Positions 8,140-17,250 of a stretch of DNA of 64,000 nucleotides are shown here, piece after piece. The DNA is from Pelagadaptatus aseana (GTDB taxonomy: Bacteria > Pseudomonadota > Gammaproteobacteria > Pseudomonadales > Cellvibrionaceae): assembly GCA_040365065.1 (NCBI GenBank), contig BAABNI010000001.1, forward strand, positions 124,001 to 188,000. The letters are read 5' to 3'. Each line of letters opens with the position of its first letter. Positions within the stretch are counted from its first letter, which is position 1. Below the pieces are notes generated by a model. It was given only the letters and a program-made list of their open reading frames with translations. It did no database searches and had not been told where the DNA came from. The position numbers were made by a program, and so were the translations under genes.

Positions 8140-9459
8140 GTGACTTTATCTCTGAGAAATATCCTCTCCCGCTTGGGGGTTGGCGTGGCATTGCTGAGCA
8201 GTAGCGGGTCCTGTTTTGCCAACTTTGACATCACCATTCACGGCTCCAACACCCTGGGTGCCAAACTGATCCCCGAGTGCGCCAAAGGTTTTCTTGAGAA
8301 CAAGGGCGTCAACAATCCACGCCTGACGATCACCGCTGAAAATGAATTTCTGATTCAGGGCAGCGACCCCTTCCCCCGCATCGCCATTGCTGCACACGGC
8401 TCCAGTACCGGTTTCCGCTCACTCAATAGCGGTTCAGCCGATATCGGCATGTCCTCACGCCCGATAAAACAAAAGGAAGTGGATCAGCTCAGCTTTCTGG
8501 GGCATATGACCAACCGCGCCTCCGAGCACCCGGTGGCACTCGATGGCCTGGCCATTCTGGTTCACCAGAGCAATGCCATCGACGCCTTGAATACCGATCA
8601 GATCGCACAAATTTTTTCCGGGCAGATCAATAACTGGAAAATGCTGGGAGGCCCGGATCAGGCCATTAACCTGCACGCCCGGGACAACAATTCCGGCACC
8701 TGGGACACCTTTAAGAATCTAGTTCTGAGAAAAGTGTACACACTCGATGCCCGCGCCAAACGCTATGAATCCAACGACGACTTATCGGATGCCGTTGCCG
8801 CCGATCCCGCCGCCATCGGTTTTAGCGGCCTCGCCTCGGTCAGAAACAGCAAAGCACTACTGGTCTCATATGCCGACACCCAACCGGTCGCCGCCGGTCG
8901 TCTCAGTGTTGCCACTGAAGACTACCCCCTGACTCGTCGCCTGTTTTTGTACACACCGGAAAAAGCCCCTGTGATCACCCGCGAATTCATCGAGTTCTGC
9001 CAGAGCCAGCAAGGTCAGGATATCGTCAAAGACGTTGGCTATATCTCGCAGAATATAATTGCGGTCGCCCACAACATCGATCGCAGTGCACCGGCAGATT
9101 ATCAAGCCATCGCCAGTCAGGGGCAGCGCCTGTCGGTAAATTTCCGTTTTAACCACAACAGCGCCAAGCTCGATAACAAAGCCTTCTGGGATGTGGGTCG
9201 ACTCAAGAGCTTTATGGCGCTGCCGCAAAACCGCGGTAAGCAATTGGTGCTGGTGGGATTCAATGATCGCGCGACCACCGATGACCGCTCTAAAATCCTG
9301 TCCAAGTTGCGAGCCACCGCCGTGCGCTCGGCACTGTTTCGCAACGACATCGCGGTATCCAAAACTCTGGGGCTGGGGGATTATATGCCGGTGGCCTCTT
9401 CCGGCACGTCATCGGCGGCAGCCAAAAACGGGCGTGTCGAGGTCTGGCTGGTAAATTGA
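8140..9459 (+). CDS. PstS-like phosphate-binding domain fused to an OmpA-like domain
   Basis: 439-residue periplasmic protein. GTG start followed by a signal peptide (residues 1-27, ...SGSCFA). Residues about 28-305 are a PstS-type binding domain: IHGSNTLG, the STGFRSLNSGSADIGMSSRP loop, LAILVHQSN, and RDNNSGTWDTF, the usual oxyanion-contacting stretches. Residues about 335-439 look like an OmpA C-terminal (peptidoglycan-binding) domain: VNFRFNHNSAKLD, LVLVGFNDRA, then RVEVWLVN. The fusion would tether a phosphate or other anion sensor to the cell wall. No pst transport genes are nearby, so it may sense or scavenge rather than feed an ABC importer. The ribosome site before the GTG is weak. 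Confidence 0.85.
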   Translation: MTLSLRNILSRLGVGVALLSSSGSCFANFDITIHGSNTLGAKLIPECAKGFLENKGVNNPRLTITAENEFLIQGSDPFPRIAIAAHGSSTGFRSLNSGSADIGMSSRPIKQKEVDQLSFLGHMTNRASEHPVALDGLAILVHQSNAIDALNTDQIAQIFSGQINNWKMLGGPDQAINLHARDNNSGTWDTFKNLVLRKVYTLDARAKRYESNDDLSDAVAADPAAIGFSGLASVRNSKALLVSYADTQPVAAGRLSVATEDYPLTRRLFLYTPEKAPVITREFIEFCQSQQGQDIVKDVGYISQNIIAVAHNIDRSAPADYQAIASQGQRLSVNFRFNHNSAKLDNKAFWDVGRLKSFMALPQNRGKQLVLVGFNDRATTDDRSKILSKLRATAVRSALFRNDIAVSKTLGLGDYMPVASSGTSSAAAKNGRVEVWLVN

Positions 9460-9553
9460 TTCACCGGCCATATCCCGCCGTTACCCTGTGCTTTGTGCAC
9501 AGTTAAATGTAAAAAAACAGTCTTGTTGCGCAACTGACTTTCCCCGAGAATGC

Positions 9554-9578
9554 TAAACAGTTAATTACTCACTGTTTA
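9554..9578. promoter_or_regulatory. Inverted repeat in the leader of the RND efflux genes
   Basis: Perfect 8-bp arms TAAACAGT / ACTGTTTA separated by 9 bases, ending 11 bases before the adaptor ATG (9589). Size and position fit a dimeric repressor operator (TetR-like) or a leader hairpin near the ribosome site. No regulator gene is adjacent. Confidence 0.45.
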
Positions 9579-9588
9579 CAGGTTCTCT

Positions 9589-10722
9589 ATGAATACTCGT
9601 CGCTGGCTGGTCACTGCTGCCATCTGTCTGGCTTTGTTTGCCGCTCTGGCCCTCTATAAAACCCTGCAAATCAAATCCATGATCGAGTTTGCCGAGTCGT
9701 TCCCGGAACCTTCGGAAACCGTCGAAACGGCCACTGCCCGTGAGCTCTCTCTGCAGACCCGGGCATCCACCCTGGGGCAAGTGGTCGCGCCACAGACCAT
9801 TAACCTGCGCAACGAACTGGAAGGCCGCATCACCCGGGTTAACTTTACCTCTGGCAGTCAGGTCGATAAGGGACAATTGTTACTGCAACTCGACGTCGCC
9901 GAGGAACTGGCGCGGTTGGAAGCGGCCGAAGCGCGCCTGAAGCTGGCCAAAGTCGATCTGGACCGGGTGCGCAAACTGCGCAAAAACCGCACCGTCAGCG
10001 AAGAGCGTCTGGATCAGGCCGAAGCCCAGTACGACATCGCCCACGCCGACATTGCCGCCCTGCAGGCCACCATCGACAAGAAAACCCTGCGCGCGCCCTT
10101 TGCGGCCCGCACCGGCCTGCACACCTTTGAAGTGGGGCAGCTGATCGCCACCAACACCCTGATCACCACCCTGGTGGGCACCAACCAATACCGCTGGGTA
10201 GATTTCACCCTGCCACTGGGTAAAGCCCAGGCCAGCGAAGGCACCCGGGTGATCGTTTCGCGCACCAACGGCGAGCGCTTTGAAGGGGAAATTGTCGCGA
10301 TGGATTCGGTGATGTCCGCCAACTCCCGCAATCGCCGCTACCGGGCCCGGGTTGATACCGAAGCCCTGACCCACAACAGCGCCGTCAACGTATCGGTAAC
10401 CACGGGTGCAACCACCAACGCCATTGTGATTCCCGCCACCGCGGTGCGGCGCGATGGCCTGGGCGACTACGTCTACGTGCTGGAAAAAGAACCTGACGCG
10501 GCCGACAACGCCTATCGCGCCAAGCGGCGTCAAATTACCCTGATGCCTGAGCTGCAAAGCAGCATGGCGCTGCAACAAGCCGCCGAACCTCAGGTAGCCA
10601 TCAGCAAAGGGCTCAAAACCGGCGACAAGATTGCCACCAAAGGCTCATTCAAATTGCGAGAAGGTCTGCTGACCTATACCGCCGAGCGAAAAACCAAATT
10701 GGCCGCTGATTCACAGCACTGA
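9589..10722 (+). CDS. RND efflux periplasmic adaptor (membrane fusion protein)
   Basis: 377 residues. N-terminal membrane anchor (WLVTAAICLALFAALALYKT), then the first half of the lipoyl domain (LRNELEGRITRVNFTSGSQV), a short alpha-hairpin about residues 100-165 (RLKLAKVDLDRVRKLRKNRT, then VSEERLDQAEAQYDIAHADI), the second lipoyl half (TLRAPFAARTGLHTFEVGQL), beta-barrel and membrane-proximal domains (VSVTTGATTNAIVIPATAVR). It links the inner-membrane pump to an outer-membrane channel. The pump gene starts 29 bases downstream. No outer-membrane channel gene is present, so a shared TolC-type protein is expected. Substrate unknown. Confidence 0.92.
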   Translation: MNTRRWLVTAAICLALFAALALYKTLQIKSMIEFAESFPEPSETVETATARELSLQTRASTLGQVVAPQTINLRNELEGRITRVNFTSGSQVDKGQLLLQLDVAEELARLEAAEARLKLAKVDLDRVRKLRKNRTVSEERLDQAEAQYDIAHADIAALQATIDKKTLRAPFAARTGLHTFEVGQLIATNTLITTLVGTNQYRWVDFTLPLGKAQASEGTRVIVSRTNGERFEGEIVAMDSVMSANSRNRRYRARVDTEALTHNSAVNVSVTTGATTNAIVIPATAVRRDGLGDYVYVLEKEPDAADNAYRAKRRQITLMPELQSSMALQQAAEPQVAISKGLKTGDKIATKGSFKLREGLLTYTAERKTKLAADSQH

Positions 10723-10751
10723 GCAAGCCCGCACAGAAAAGGAATAACATC

Positions 10752-13700
10752 ATGTCCAGAAAATACGGTGCACCGGCTTTTACCGATATCTTTGTCACCC
10801 GTCCGGTGCTGGCGGTGGTGCTCTCGCTGATTCTGATTCTGGCGGGCATTCGCGCCGCGTTGGAATTGCCGGTGCTGCAATTTCCGCGCATTGAAAGCTC
10901 ATCGCTGGTCATCACCACCACTTACATCGGCGCCTCTGCTGAAGTGGTACAGGGGTTTATCACCGATCCGATTGAGCGCACCGCCGCTACCATTCCCGGT
11001 GTGGATTTTGTCGACTCCAACACCATGGCTGGTGTCAGTACCGTCACCGTCTGGCTCAACCTTAACGAGAACAGTTCAGAAGCACTGGCGGAGTTGACCA
11101 CGCGCCTGAACCAGATCCGCTTTGAGCTGCCCGCCGGCGCCGAAGACCCCTCGGTAGAGGTCAAGCGGGCCGACCGGGAAAATGCGGTGTTCTATCTGCC
11201 GGTGTTTACCAAAGACTTTGGCCGCGCCGACGTCACCGATTACCTGATGCGTCACGTCAATCCGGTTCTGTCATCGGTTAAAGGGGTGCAGCGCATTGGC
11301 ATTTCCGGCTCCCGCAATCCCGCCATGCGCATCTGGATCGATCCACTGAAAATGACGGCATTCAATACCAGCGCCGAAGACATTCAGAACGCTCTGCGGG
11401 CCAACAACATCATCGCTACCATCGGCCACAGTGAAAATCAGCAACAGCGCATCAATTTGCTGACCAACACCACGCTGCAGAAACCCGCCGACTTTGAGCA
11501 ACTGATTATTCGCCAGACCGAGAACTCGCTGGTACGCCTCAGCGATGTAGCCCGGGTGGAACTGGGCGAGGAAGAGGGTGAAGTCAATGCCCGACATGCT
11601 CAGAATCCGACGGTGTATATCTCGGTGTGGCCACTGCCCGGCGCCAATGAAATTGCCATTGGCGACGAAATCTACGTAAAACTCGATGAGATCAATGCCA
11701 CCCTGCCCGACGGGCTTGAAATTCAGATGGGTTACGACGCCACCTTGTATATGCGCGACGCTATTCGGGAAATTTTCACCACCCTGATTGAAACCGTGTT
11801 GCTGGTGGGCTTGGTGGTACTGGCTCTGATGGGCTCATTCCGCACCGCCATCGTGCCACTGGTGACCATCCCCATCTCCATTCTCGGTGCCACGGCGGCC
11901 ATGACCCTGATGGGCTTCTCGCTCAACCTGCTGACCATTCTCGCCATTGTGTTATCAGTAGGACTGGTGGTGGATGACGCCATTGTGGTGGTGGAAAACG
12001 TCTCGCGCTATATGCGCGAAGGCATGAGTCGCACCCAGGCGGCATTGGCCAGTTCACGGCAATTACTGACGCCGATCATTGGCATGACCATTACTCTGGC
12101 CGCGGTTTACGCGCCGATTGGTTTTTTGTCCGGTCTGACCGGCGTATTGTTCAAGGAGTTCGCCTTCACCCTGTCCATTGCCGTGATCATTTCCGGTGTG
12201 GTGGCACTGACCCTGTCACCCATCATGAGCGCCTACGCCAACCCGGCCGATGGCCGCGAAGCACCGATGACCGCCAAGGTGAATCACTACTTTGACAAGT
12301 TGCATCACGCTTATGGCCGCTCACTGGAAAAAGCCTTCGCCTGGCAAAAACAGATTCTCGCCGGCGGTATTTTCATCGCCCTGCTGGCCGTTCCTTTTTA
12401 TATTTTTTCGCAAAAGGAACTGGCCCCCATTGAAGATCAGGGCTCCATCGGCATCATCATTGAAGCCCCGGCCGATGCCTCGCTGGAGTACACCACCGAC
12501 TATATGTACGACGTAGTCGACACCCTGCTGCAAACCGACGGCTCACGCTCCATGTGGCAGATTGTGCGCGCCAATGCCGCCTTCGGCGGCCTGTTACTGG
12601 TGCCTCTGGATCAGCGTGAAAAAACCGTGCACGAACTGCTGCCGGAAGTTTACGCGCTCACCAAGACCATCACCGGCTTGCGCGTTCTGCCGGTGCTGTT
12701 TCCGCCACTGCCCACCGCCGGCAACTTTGCCGTGGAACTGGTGGTGCAATCATCCGACTCACCGGAAGAGATGAACCAGTACGCCCAGAAAATGCTGCAG
12801 GCGGCCTACGCCAGCGGCAAGTTTCTGTTCGCCGACACCGATCTGAAAGTCGACCTGCCACAGATCCGTTTTATTCTCGACCGCGAGCGTATCGCTGATC
12901 TGGGCATGGATCTGGCCAGCGTCAGTCGCCAATTGAGCATCATGTTATCGGGCAACTACGCCAACCGCTTCGATTACAACGACAAGGCCTACCGGGTAAT
13001 CCCCATGGTCGAAGGCTACGCCAAGCGCACTCCGGAATCCCTGATGGATCTGCAACTGCGCACCCCCAGCGGCGAACTGATTCCGGTGTCGGACATCGCC
13101 CGTCAGGAGCGCATCACCGCACCCAGGGTACTGGGCAAATTCCAGCAGAAAAAATCCTTCCGCATTATGGGCGGACTGATTCCCGGCACCACCAAGGAAC
13201 AGGGATTGCGCACACTGGAAGAAGCGGCTGCAGAAATTCTGCCCGAGGGTTACACCCTCGACTACGCTGGCGAATCTCGTCAGCTGCGCAAAGAGGGCAG
13301 CACTCTGGTGGGCGTATTGGGTATCGCTCTGGTATTTGTCTATTTTGTGCTGGCCGTACAGTTCAACAGCTTCCGCGACCCACTGGTGGTGCTGGTGGGC
13401 TCAGTGCCACTGGCGTTGGCCGGCGCCCTGCTGTTTCCGTTCCTGGGGCTGACCACCATCAATATCTATTCACAAATCGGGTTTATTACGCTGGTGGGAT
13501 TGATTGCCAAGAACGGCATTCTGATTGTGGAATTTGCCAACCACCTGCAGGCCGAAGGTTTGAAAAAATTCGATGCCATCAAACTGGCCGCCGAGACCCG
13601 TCTGCGGCCGGTACTGATGACCACCGCTGCCACCGCTCTGGGTCACTTCCCACTGGTGCTGGTGACCGGAGCCGGAGCTGAAGCGCGCAACAGCATCGGT

Positions 13701-13859
13701 ATCATTCTGGTGGCCGGTATGGTGATCGGCACAGTGTTTACCCTGTATGTGCTGCCCTGTGTTTATTTGCTGATGGCGCGCGAGCACACCGCCGACGAAC
13801 TGGAAGCGGAACAGGATGCCGAACAGGAATCCAGTGTGAGTTATTTGCCCGGGCACTGA
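10752..13859 (+). CDS. RND-family multidrug efflux pump, inner-membrane subunit (HAE1 type)
   Basis: 1035 residues, normal for a tripartite RND pump. TM1 about residues 20-40 (VLAVVLSLILILAGIRAALE), porter loop with IERTAATIPGVDFVDSNTMA, TM2-6 about 335-485 including VLSVGLVVDDAIVVVENVSR, whose adjacent Asp residues form the proton relay, then a second porter loop and TM7-12 about 850-1020 (GLIAKNGILIVEFANHLQAE). SD-like AAAGGAATAACATC precedes ATG 10752. It drives proton-coupled drug or metabolite export together with the adaptor. The sequence looks most like the MexW/MexI/MuxB type group, but the substrate cannot be assigned. Confidence 0.95.
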   Translation: MSRKYGAPAFTDIFVTRPVLAVVLSLILILAGIRAALELPVLQFPRIESSSLVITTTYIGASAEVVQGFITDPIERTAATIPGVDFVDSNTMAGVSTVTVWLNLNENSSEALAELTTRLNQIRFELPAGAEDPSVEVKRADRENAVFYLPVFTKDFGRADVTDYLMRHVNPVLSSVKGVQRIGISGSRNPAMRIWIDPLKMTAFNTSAEDIQNALRANNIIATIGHSENQQQRINLLTNTTLQKPADFEQLIIRQTENSLVRLSDVARVELGEEEGEVNARHAQNPTVYISVWPLPGANEIAIGDEIYVKLDEINATLPDGLEIQMGYDATLYMRDAIREIFTTLIETVLLVGLVVLALMGSFRTAIVPLVTIPISILGATAAMTLMGFSLNLLTILAIVLSVGLVVDDAIVVVENVSRYMREGMSRTQAALASSRQLLTPIIGMTITLAAVYAPIGFLSGLTGVLFKEFAFTLSIAVIISGVVALTLSPIMSAYANPADGREAPMTAKVNHYFDKLHHAYGRSLEKAFAWQKQILAGGIFIALLAVPFYIFSQKELAPIEDQGSIGIIIEAPADASLEYTTDYMYDVVDTLLQTDGSRSMWQIVRANAAFGGLLLVPLDQREKTVHELLPEVYALTKTITGLRVLPVLFPPLPTAGNFAVELVVQSSDSPEEMNQYAQKMLQAAYASGKFLFADTDLKVDLPQIRFILDRERIADLGMDLASVSRQLSIMLSGNYANRFDYNDKAYRVIPMVEGYAKRTPESLMDLQLRTPSGELIPVSDIARQERITAPRVLGKFQQKKSFRIMGGLIPGTTKEQGLRTLEEAAAEILPEGYTLDYAGESRQLRKEGSTLVGVLGIALVFVYFVLAVQFNSFRDPLVVLVGSVPLALAGALLFPFLGLTTINIYSQIGFITLVGLIAKNGILIVEFANHLQAEGLKKFDAIKLAAETRLRPVLMTTAATALGHFPLVLVTGAGAEARNSIGIILVAGMVIGTVFTLYVLPCVYLLMAREHTADELEAEQDAEQESSVSYLPGH

Positions 13860-13867
13860 TGAGTTAT

Positions 13868-13952
13868 GTAGAGGGATCCTTCCTCGCTGTGCTTTTTCAG
13901 GATGACATAAATAAAAATTGTCATCCCGAACGTATGTGAGGGATCTCTCTAC
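13868..13952. repeat. Palindromic intergenic repeat element
   Basis: Arms GTAGAGGGATCC (13868-13879) and GGATCTCTCTAC (13941-13952), with an inner pair AGGATGACA / TGTCATCC around an AT-rich loop. Shares GGATC and GTCATCC words with elements at 55919 and 61594. It sits between two convergent genes and its right arm reaches the carboxyltransferase stop codon, so it may double as a terminator. Confidence 0.6.
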
Positions 13953-15709
13953 CCCAAGGCCCGAATCAGGTAATCCCGCGTCTGGGACGGTTCAATCACC
14001 GCATCCAGTTCCAGAAAGGCCGCCGCCTCGGTGGCCTTGCCCATTTCGTAGCTGACACTGACCAATTCATTGAAACGGGCCTCCCTCTCAGCGACGTCTT
14101 CGATCGCCGCCAACTCTTTGGCAAAGCCCAATTTGACCGCCCCTTCCAAGCCCATGGCACCGAACTCGCCGGTAGGCCAGGCAGCGGTGCAGGTCGGACG
14201 CAGAAAACCGCCGCCAGCCATTGCCATGGCACCCAGGCCATAGCCCTTGCGCAAGAACACCGAAACCAGTGGCGCGGAAAATTTTGAGCCGGCAATAAAC
14301 AATTCCGATACCTGACGCACCGCACCCTGGGCTTCACTGTCGGGCCCCACCATAAAGCCCGGGGTATCACCCAGCGCCACCAGAGGTATCTTGAAACTGT
14401 TGCACAGCTCCAGAAAACGCGCGGCTTTCTCGGCGGCCTCACCATCAATCGCGCCACCCAGATACTTGCAGTCATTGCACAGAATCGCCACCGGCTTACC
14501 CGCCAGTCTCGCAAAGCCGGTGATTAATGCCGATCCGTACCATGGCTTTAATTCCAGAAAACTGTCGCAATCAAACAGCGTATTAATGATCTTTCTGACA
14601 TCGTAAACAAAGCGCCGATCCGCCGGCAGCGCTTGATTCAGCGGTTGTTGATCGGCCACCTGCCACTCTTGCAGCGGCGCCTGAAAATACGACAGCGCCT
14701 GCTTTGCCAGTTGCGTGGCATGGGCTTCGTCCCGAGCCAGAATATCCACCACCCCATTACGGGTCTGAACATCCATCGGCCCGATTTGCTCGGGCTTGAA
14801 ACGGCCCAGACCACCGCCTTCAATCATGGCGGGGCCGGCCATGCCAATGTTGGAAGATTCAGTGGCAATGCGAATATCAGCACAACCAAACAGCGCCGCA
14901 TTGCCGGCAAAGCAGCGTCCATTGTTGACCGCAATCCGGGGCACCACGCCACTCAACGAAGCCCATTCGGAAAACGAGGTAACGTTTAACCCGGCAATCA
15001 TGGTGGTGACATCGGTGTCGTTGGGGCGACCACCGCCACCTTCGGTGTACATCACCACCGGCAGTTTATTTTTGCGGGCCACTTCCAGAATACGATCGAC
15101 TTTCTTGTGATGGAAGTACCCCTGAGTGCCGGCCAGCACACTGTAGTCGTTAACCACCACAGCAGCCTTACCGCCATTGATACTGGCGGTGCCGGTAATA
15201 ATGCCATCGGCTGCGGTTTCCGTTTGCAGCTCTTGATAATTTCGCTTGCCCCGCATCGCAGCTACGGCAAACTGACCATATTCATTGAAGCTGTTGCCAT
15301 CGATCAAGTCCGCAAGATTTTCGCGGGCGGTGCGAAAGCCTTTGGCATGACGGGCAGTGACCGCGCGCGCCCTGCCCGCATCCAGAGTTTTGGCCTGCCT
15401 TATATGAAATTCCTCCAGCGCAGGGCTGACCGCTGAATCAGTCTGGATATTATCTAAAGGGCTCACACCATCCTGACTGCTTTTCTGGATCAACAACAGC
15501 GAAACACCCGACTGAATTGTCTGGCCCTCGGCCACCAGAATATCCAACACTTTACCGCTGCATTCAGCCTTGACTGTGGATTGCATTTTCATCGCCTCCA
15601 GAGTGACAAGAGGCTGACCCGCGGTAACCTTTTCATTAACCGCCACATGAACAGCGACCACAGCAGCGGCCATGGGCGACAAGGAGACTTCAGTTTTTTG
15701 ATCTGACAA
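13949..15709 (-). CDS. Biotinyl carrier-carboxyltransferase fusion (acyl-CoA carboxylase subunit)
   Basis: 586 residues. Residues 1-78 form a biotinyl domain with the biotinylation motif EAMKM (Lys42 region). Residues about 95-586 are a full acyl-CoA carboxyltransferase with N- and C-lobes: GTASINGGKAAVVVNDYSVL, EGGGGRPNDTDVTT, FAGNAALFGCADI, then VALGDTPGFMVGPDSEAQGA and RKGYGLGAMAMAGGGF. It moves the carboxyl from carboxybiotin to an acyl-CoA. In most acyl-CoA carboxylases the biotin domain is fused to biotin carboxylase rather than to the transferase. No biotin carboxylase gene is adjacent, so the partner must be encoded elsewhere. Acceptor (acetyl, propionyl, methylcrotonyl or geranyl-CoA) cannot be read. 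Confidence 0.88.
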   Translation of the reverse strand: MSDQKTEVSLSPMAAAVVAVHVAVNEKVTAGQPLVTLEAMKMQSTVKAECSGKVLDILVAEGQTIQSGVSLLLIQKSSQDGVSPLDNIQTDSAVSPALEEFHIRQAKTLDAGRARAVTARHAKGFRTARENLADLIDGNSFNEYGQFAVAAMRGKRNYQELQTETAADGIITGTASINGGKAAVVVNDYSVLAGTQGYFHHKKVDRILEVARKNKLPVVMYTEGGGGRPNDTDVTTMIAGLNVTSFSEWASLSGVVPRIAVNNGRCFAGNAALFGCADIRIATESSNIGMAGPAMIEGGGLGRFKPEQIGPMDVQTRNGVVDILARDEAHATQLAKQALSYFQAPLQEWQVADQQPLNQALPADRRFVYDVRKIINTLFDCDSFLELKPWYGSALITGFARLAGKPVAILCNDCKYLGGAIDGEAAEKAARFLELCNSFKIPLVALGDTPGFMVGPDSEAQGAVRQVSELFIAGSKFSAPLVSVFLRKGYGLGAMAMAGGGFLRPTCTAAWPTGEFGAMGLEGAVKLGFAKELAAIEDVAEREARFNELVSVSYEMGKATEAAAFLELDAVIEPSQTRDYLIRALG

Positions 15710-15859
15710 GAGAGCTACCTGCTTTGTGATATCGACTCACAAATAATACGAGGCGCCGTCTCATTTTGAGAAGGGTCAAATAGCTAAAAAACAGGAACAT
15801 TAAATGACCCACAGAGGATGCTGCGGGTCACTGTCATTGAATGGAGAATTTGCAGCAGA

Positions 15860-16624
15860 TCAGTAGTGCCACTTAACCAGCAGGTTGGCATTTTTTTCAG
15901 TTTGACCGTCCACTCCAAATTTATTTTTCCAGTAGACGTACTCGACACCCACATCCAAACGGCCCGAATCCATTCCCAATAGGGCCTTTCCGATATTGTA
16001 TTTCAACTGCGGAGTAAAATTGTAAGCCGCATCCACATCACCAAAATCATTTTCCGTAGAACTGCGAATATCCCAGAAGCCATCAAAACGCCAGTTGCCA
16101 TGATCAAATCCCCAGGCAATGGTGAGCTGATCATTATCCTCTCGACCAATACCCAGATCGTCGTTATTGCGGCGATAATAAGTCACACTGAAATAGCTGG
16201 CGCCGGGGACATTCAAATCCATTCCAAAGCCTAAGAGGTAGTTTTCAAAGCCATCACTGCCGGTTTGAAATTCCACCTGTCCCGCAACATAGTAGTCTTT
16301 AACAAAACCACCTTCATCAGGTTTTCCAAAGTGGTTACCCAAGTTGAAATTTGCACCGACTTCGCCGTAGGTTTCATCGTTGTAGCCATCCTGATTATCC
16401 AGAAAGTCCACAAAGCTGAAGGTGGAACCCCAGCTATGGCCACTGGCGTGCTCCAGAGTGATGACCCCACTGTCGTATTCGGTACCGGTAAAGGGGTCCA
16501 GATAGTCACTGCCCTGCAAATAGCTGACACTGTAATCGGCCCAAAACTGTTTGGCCGCAACCGGAGGGGCTACCGTAAAAGTCACGGCAGCGATGGTTGC
16601 CGCCATCACAAGATTGTTTTTCAT
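15860..16624 (-). CDS. Tsx/OmpK-like nucleoside-specific outer-membrane channel
   Basis: 254 residues. Signal peptide 1-24 (...APPVAA-KQF). The mature part is built of alternating beta-strands with aromatic girdles and acidic loops (FWADYSVSYLQGSDY, TFSFVDFLDNQDGYNDETYG, YFSVTYYRRNNDDLG), ending in a C-terminal aromatic (LLVKWHY), the sorting signal of outer-membrane barrels. Size and pattern fit the Tsx family of about 12-strand nucleoside channels. It is the last gene of the purine operon, 29 bases after the phosphoribosyltransferase stop, which supports a nucleoside/nucleobase role at the outer membrane. Confidence 0.85.
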   Translation of the reverse strand: MKNNLVMAATIAAVTFTVAPPVAAKQFWADYSVSYLQGSDYLDPFTGTEYDSGVITLEHASGHSWGSTFSFVDFLDNQDGYNDETYGEVGANFNLGNHFGKPDEGGFVKDYYVAGQVEFQTGSDGFENYLLGFGMDLNVPGASYFSVTYYRRNNDDLGIGREDNDQLTIAWGFDHGNWRFDGFWDIRSSTENDFGDVDAAYNFTPQLKYNIGKALLGMDSGRLDVGVEYVYWKNKFGVDGQTEKNANLLVKWHY

Positions 16625-16653
16625 GGTTTGTCTCTCTAAAGATTGAATTGTAT

Positions 16654-17241
16654 TTATTGGGAGCTTTTAATCTCAATAACGCGATCGAGTATATCGGCCA
16701 TTTCCGGCTTGTTTTGTCTGATTTCTTCGTCCGTCAGGCCATCGAGTTCATGAGGGAAAACCAGCCACTCATCGCTTTCGTGCACATAGTAATCCGGGAC
16801 CCGATCGGTCTTGTTGTTGTTGGGTTTGTAGTAGGGAGTCGCAATGCGAATCTCTGGGGTATTTTTTTTACAGGCTTCGTGCAAATCCTTAATCACCTGA
16901 TCAATACTCAGACCAGAATCGTGCACATCATCCACAATCAAAAGCGAATCTTCTGACTCCAGACGCTTGATCACATAGGTCAAACCGTGAACTTTTACGT
17001 GACGACTGCGCTCCCCAATACCGGTGTAGGATGAAGTGCGAATGGCGATATGATCCGAATCCACCCCCATAACATCCAACAGCTCCTGAACAGCAATACC
17101 CACTGGGGCACCACCACGCCAAACCCCGACGATGTAGTTTGGACGGTAACCGCTTTCGTATACCTGGAGAGCCAATTTGAACGAATCTTCCAGCAGAGTC
17201 TGGGAACTGATGAAAACCTTATCCACGTTATTATCACTCAT
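16654..17241 (-). CDS. Purine phosphoribosyltransferase (hypoxanthine/xanthine type)
   Basis: 195 residues from ATG 17241 (an in-frame TTG at 17247 is less likely). PRPP-binding motif LLIVDDVHDSGLSIDQVI around residue 90-107, with the usual two acidic residues, and a flexible-loop region (RTSSYTGIGERSRHVKVHG). The phosphate-binding loop GVWRGGAPVGIAVQELL precedes it. It converts a free purine base and PRPP to the nucleotide in the cytoplasm. It sits 9 bases after the permease gene and before the Tsx-like channel: outer-membrane entry, inner-membrane uptake and trapping of the base in one operon. Confidence 0.87.
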   Translation of the reverse strand: MSDNNVDKVFISSQTLLEDSFKLALQVYESGYRPNYIVGVWRGGAPVGIAVQELLDVMGVDSDHIAIRTSSYTGIGERSRHVKVHGLTYVIKRLESEDSLLIVDDVHDSGLSIDQVIKDLHEACKKNTPEIRIATPYYKPNNNKTDRVPDYYVHESDEWLVFPHELDGLTDEEIRQNKPEMADILDRVIEIKSSQ

Positions 17242-17250
17242 TTTCAAAAA

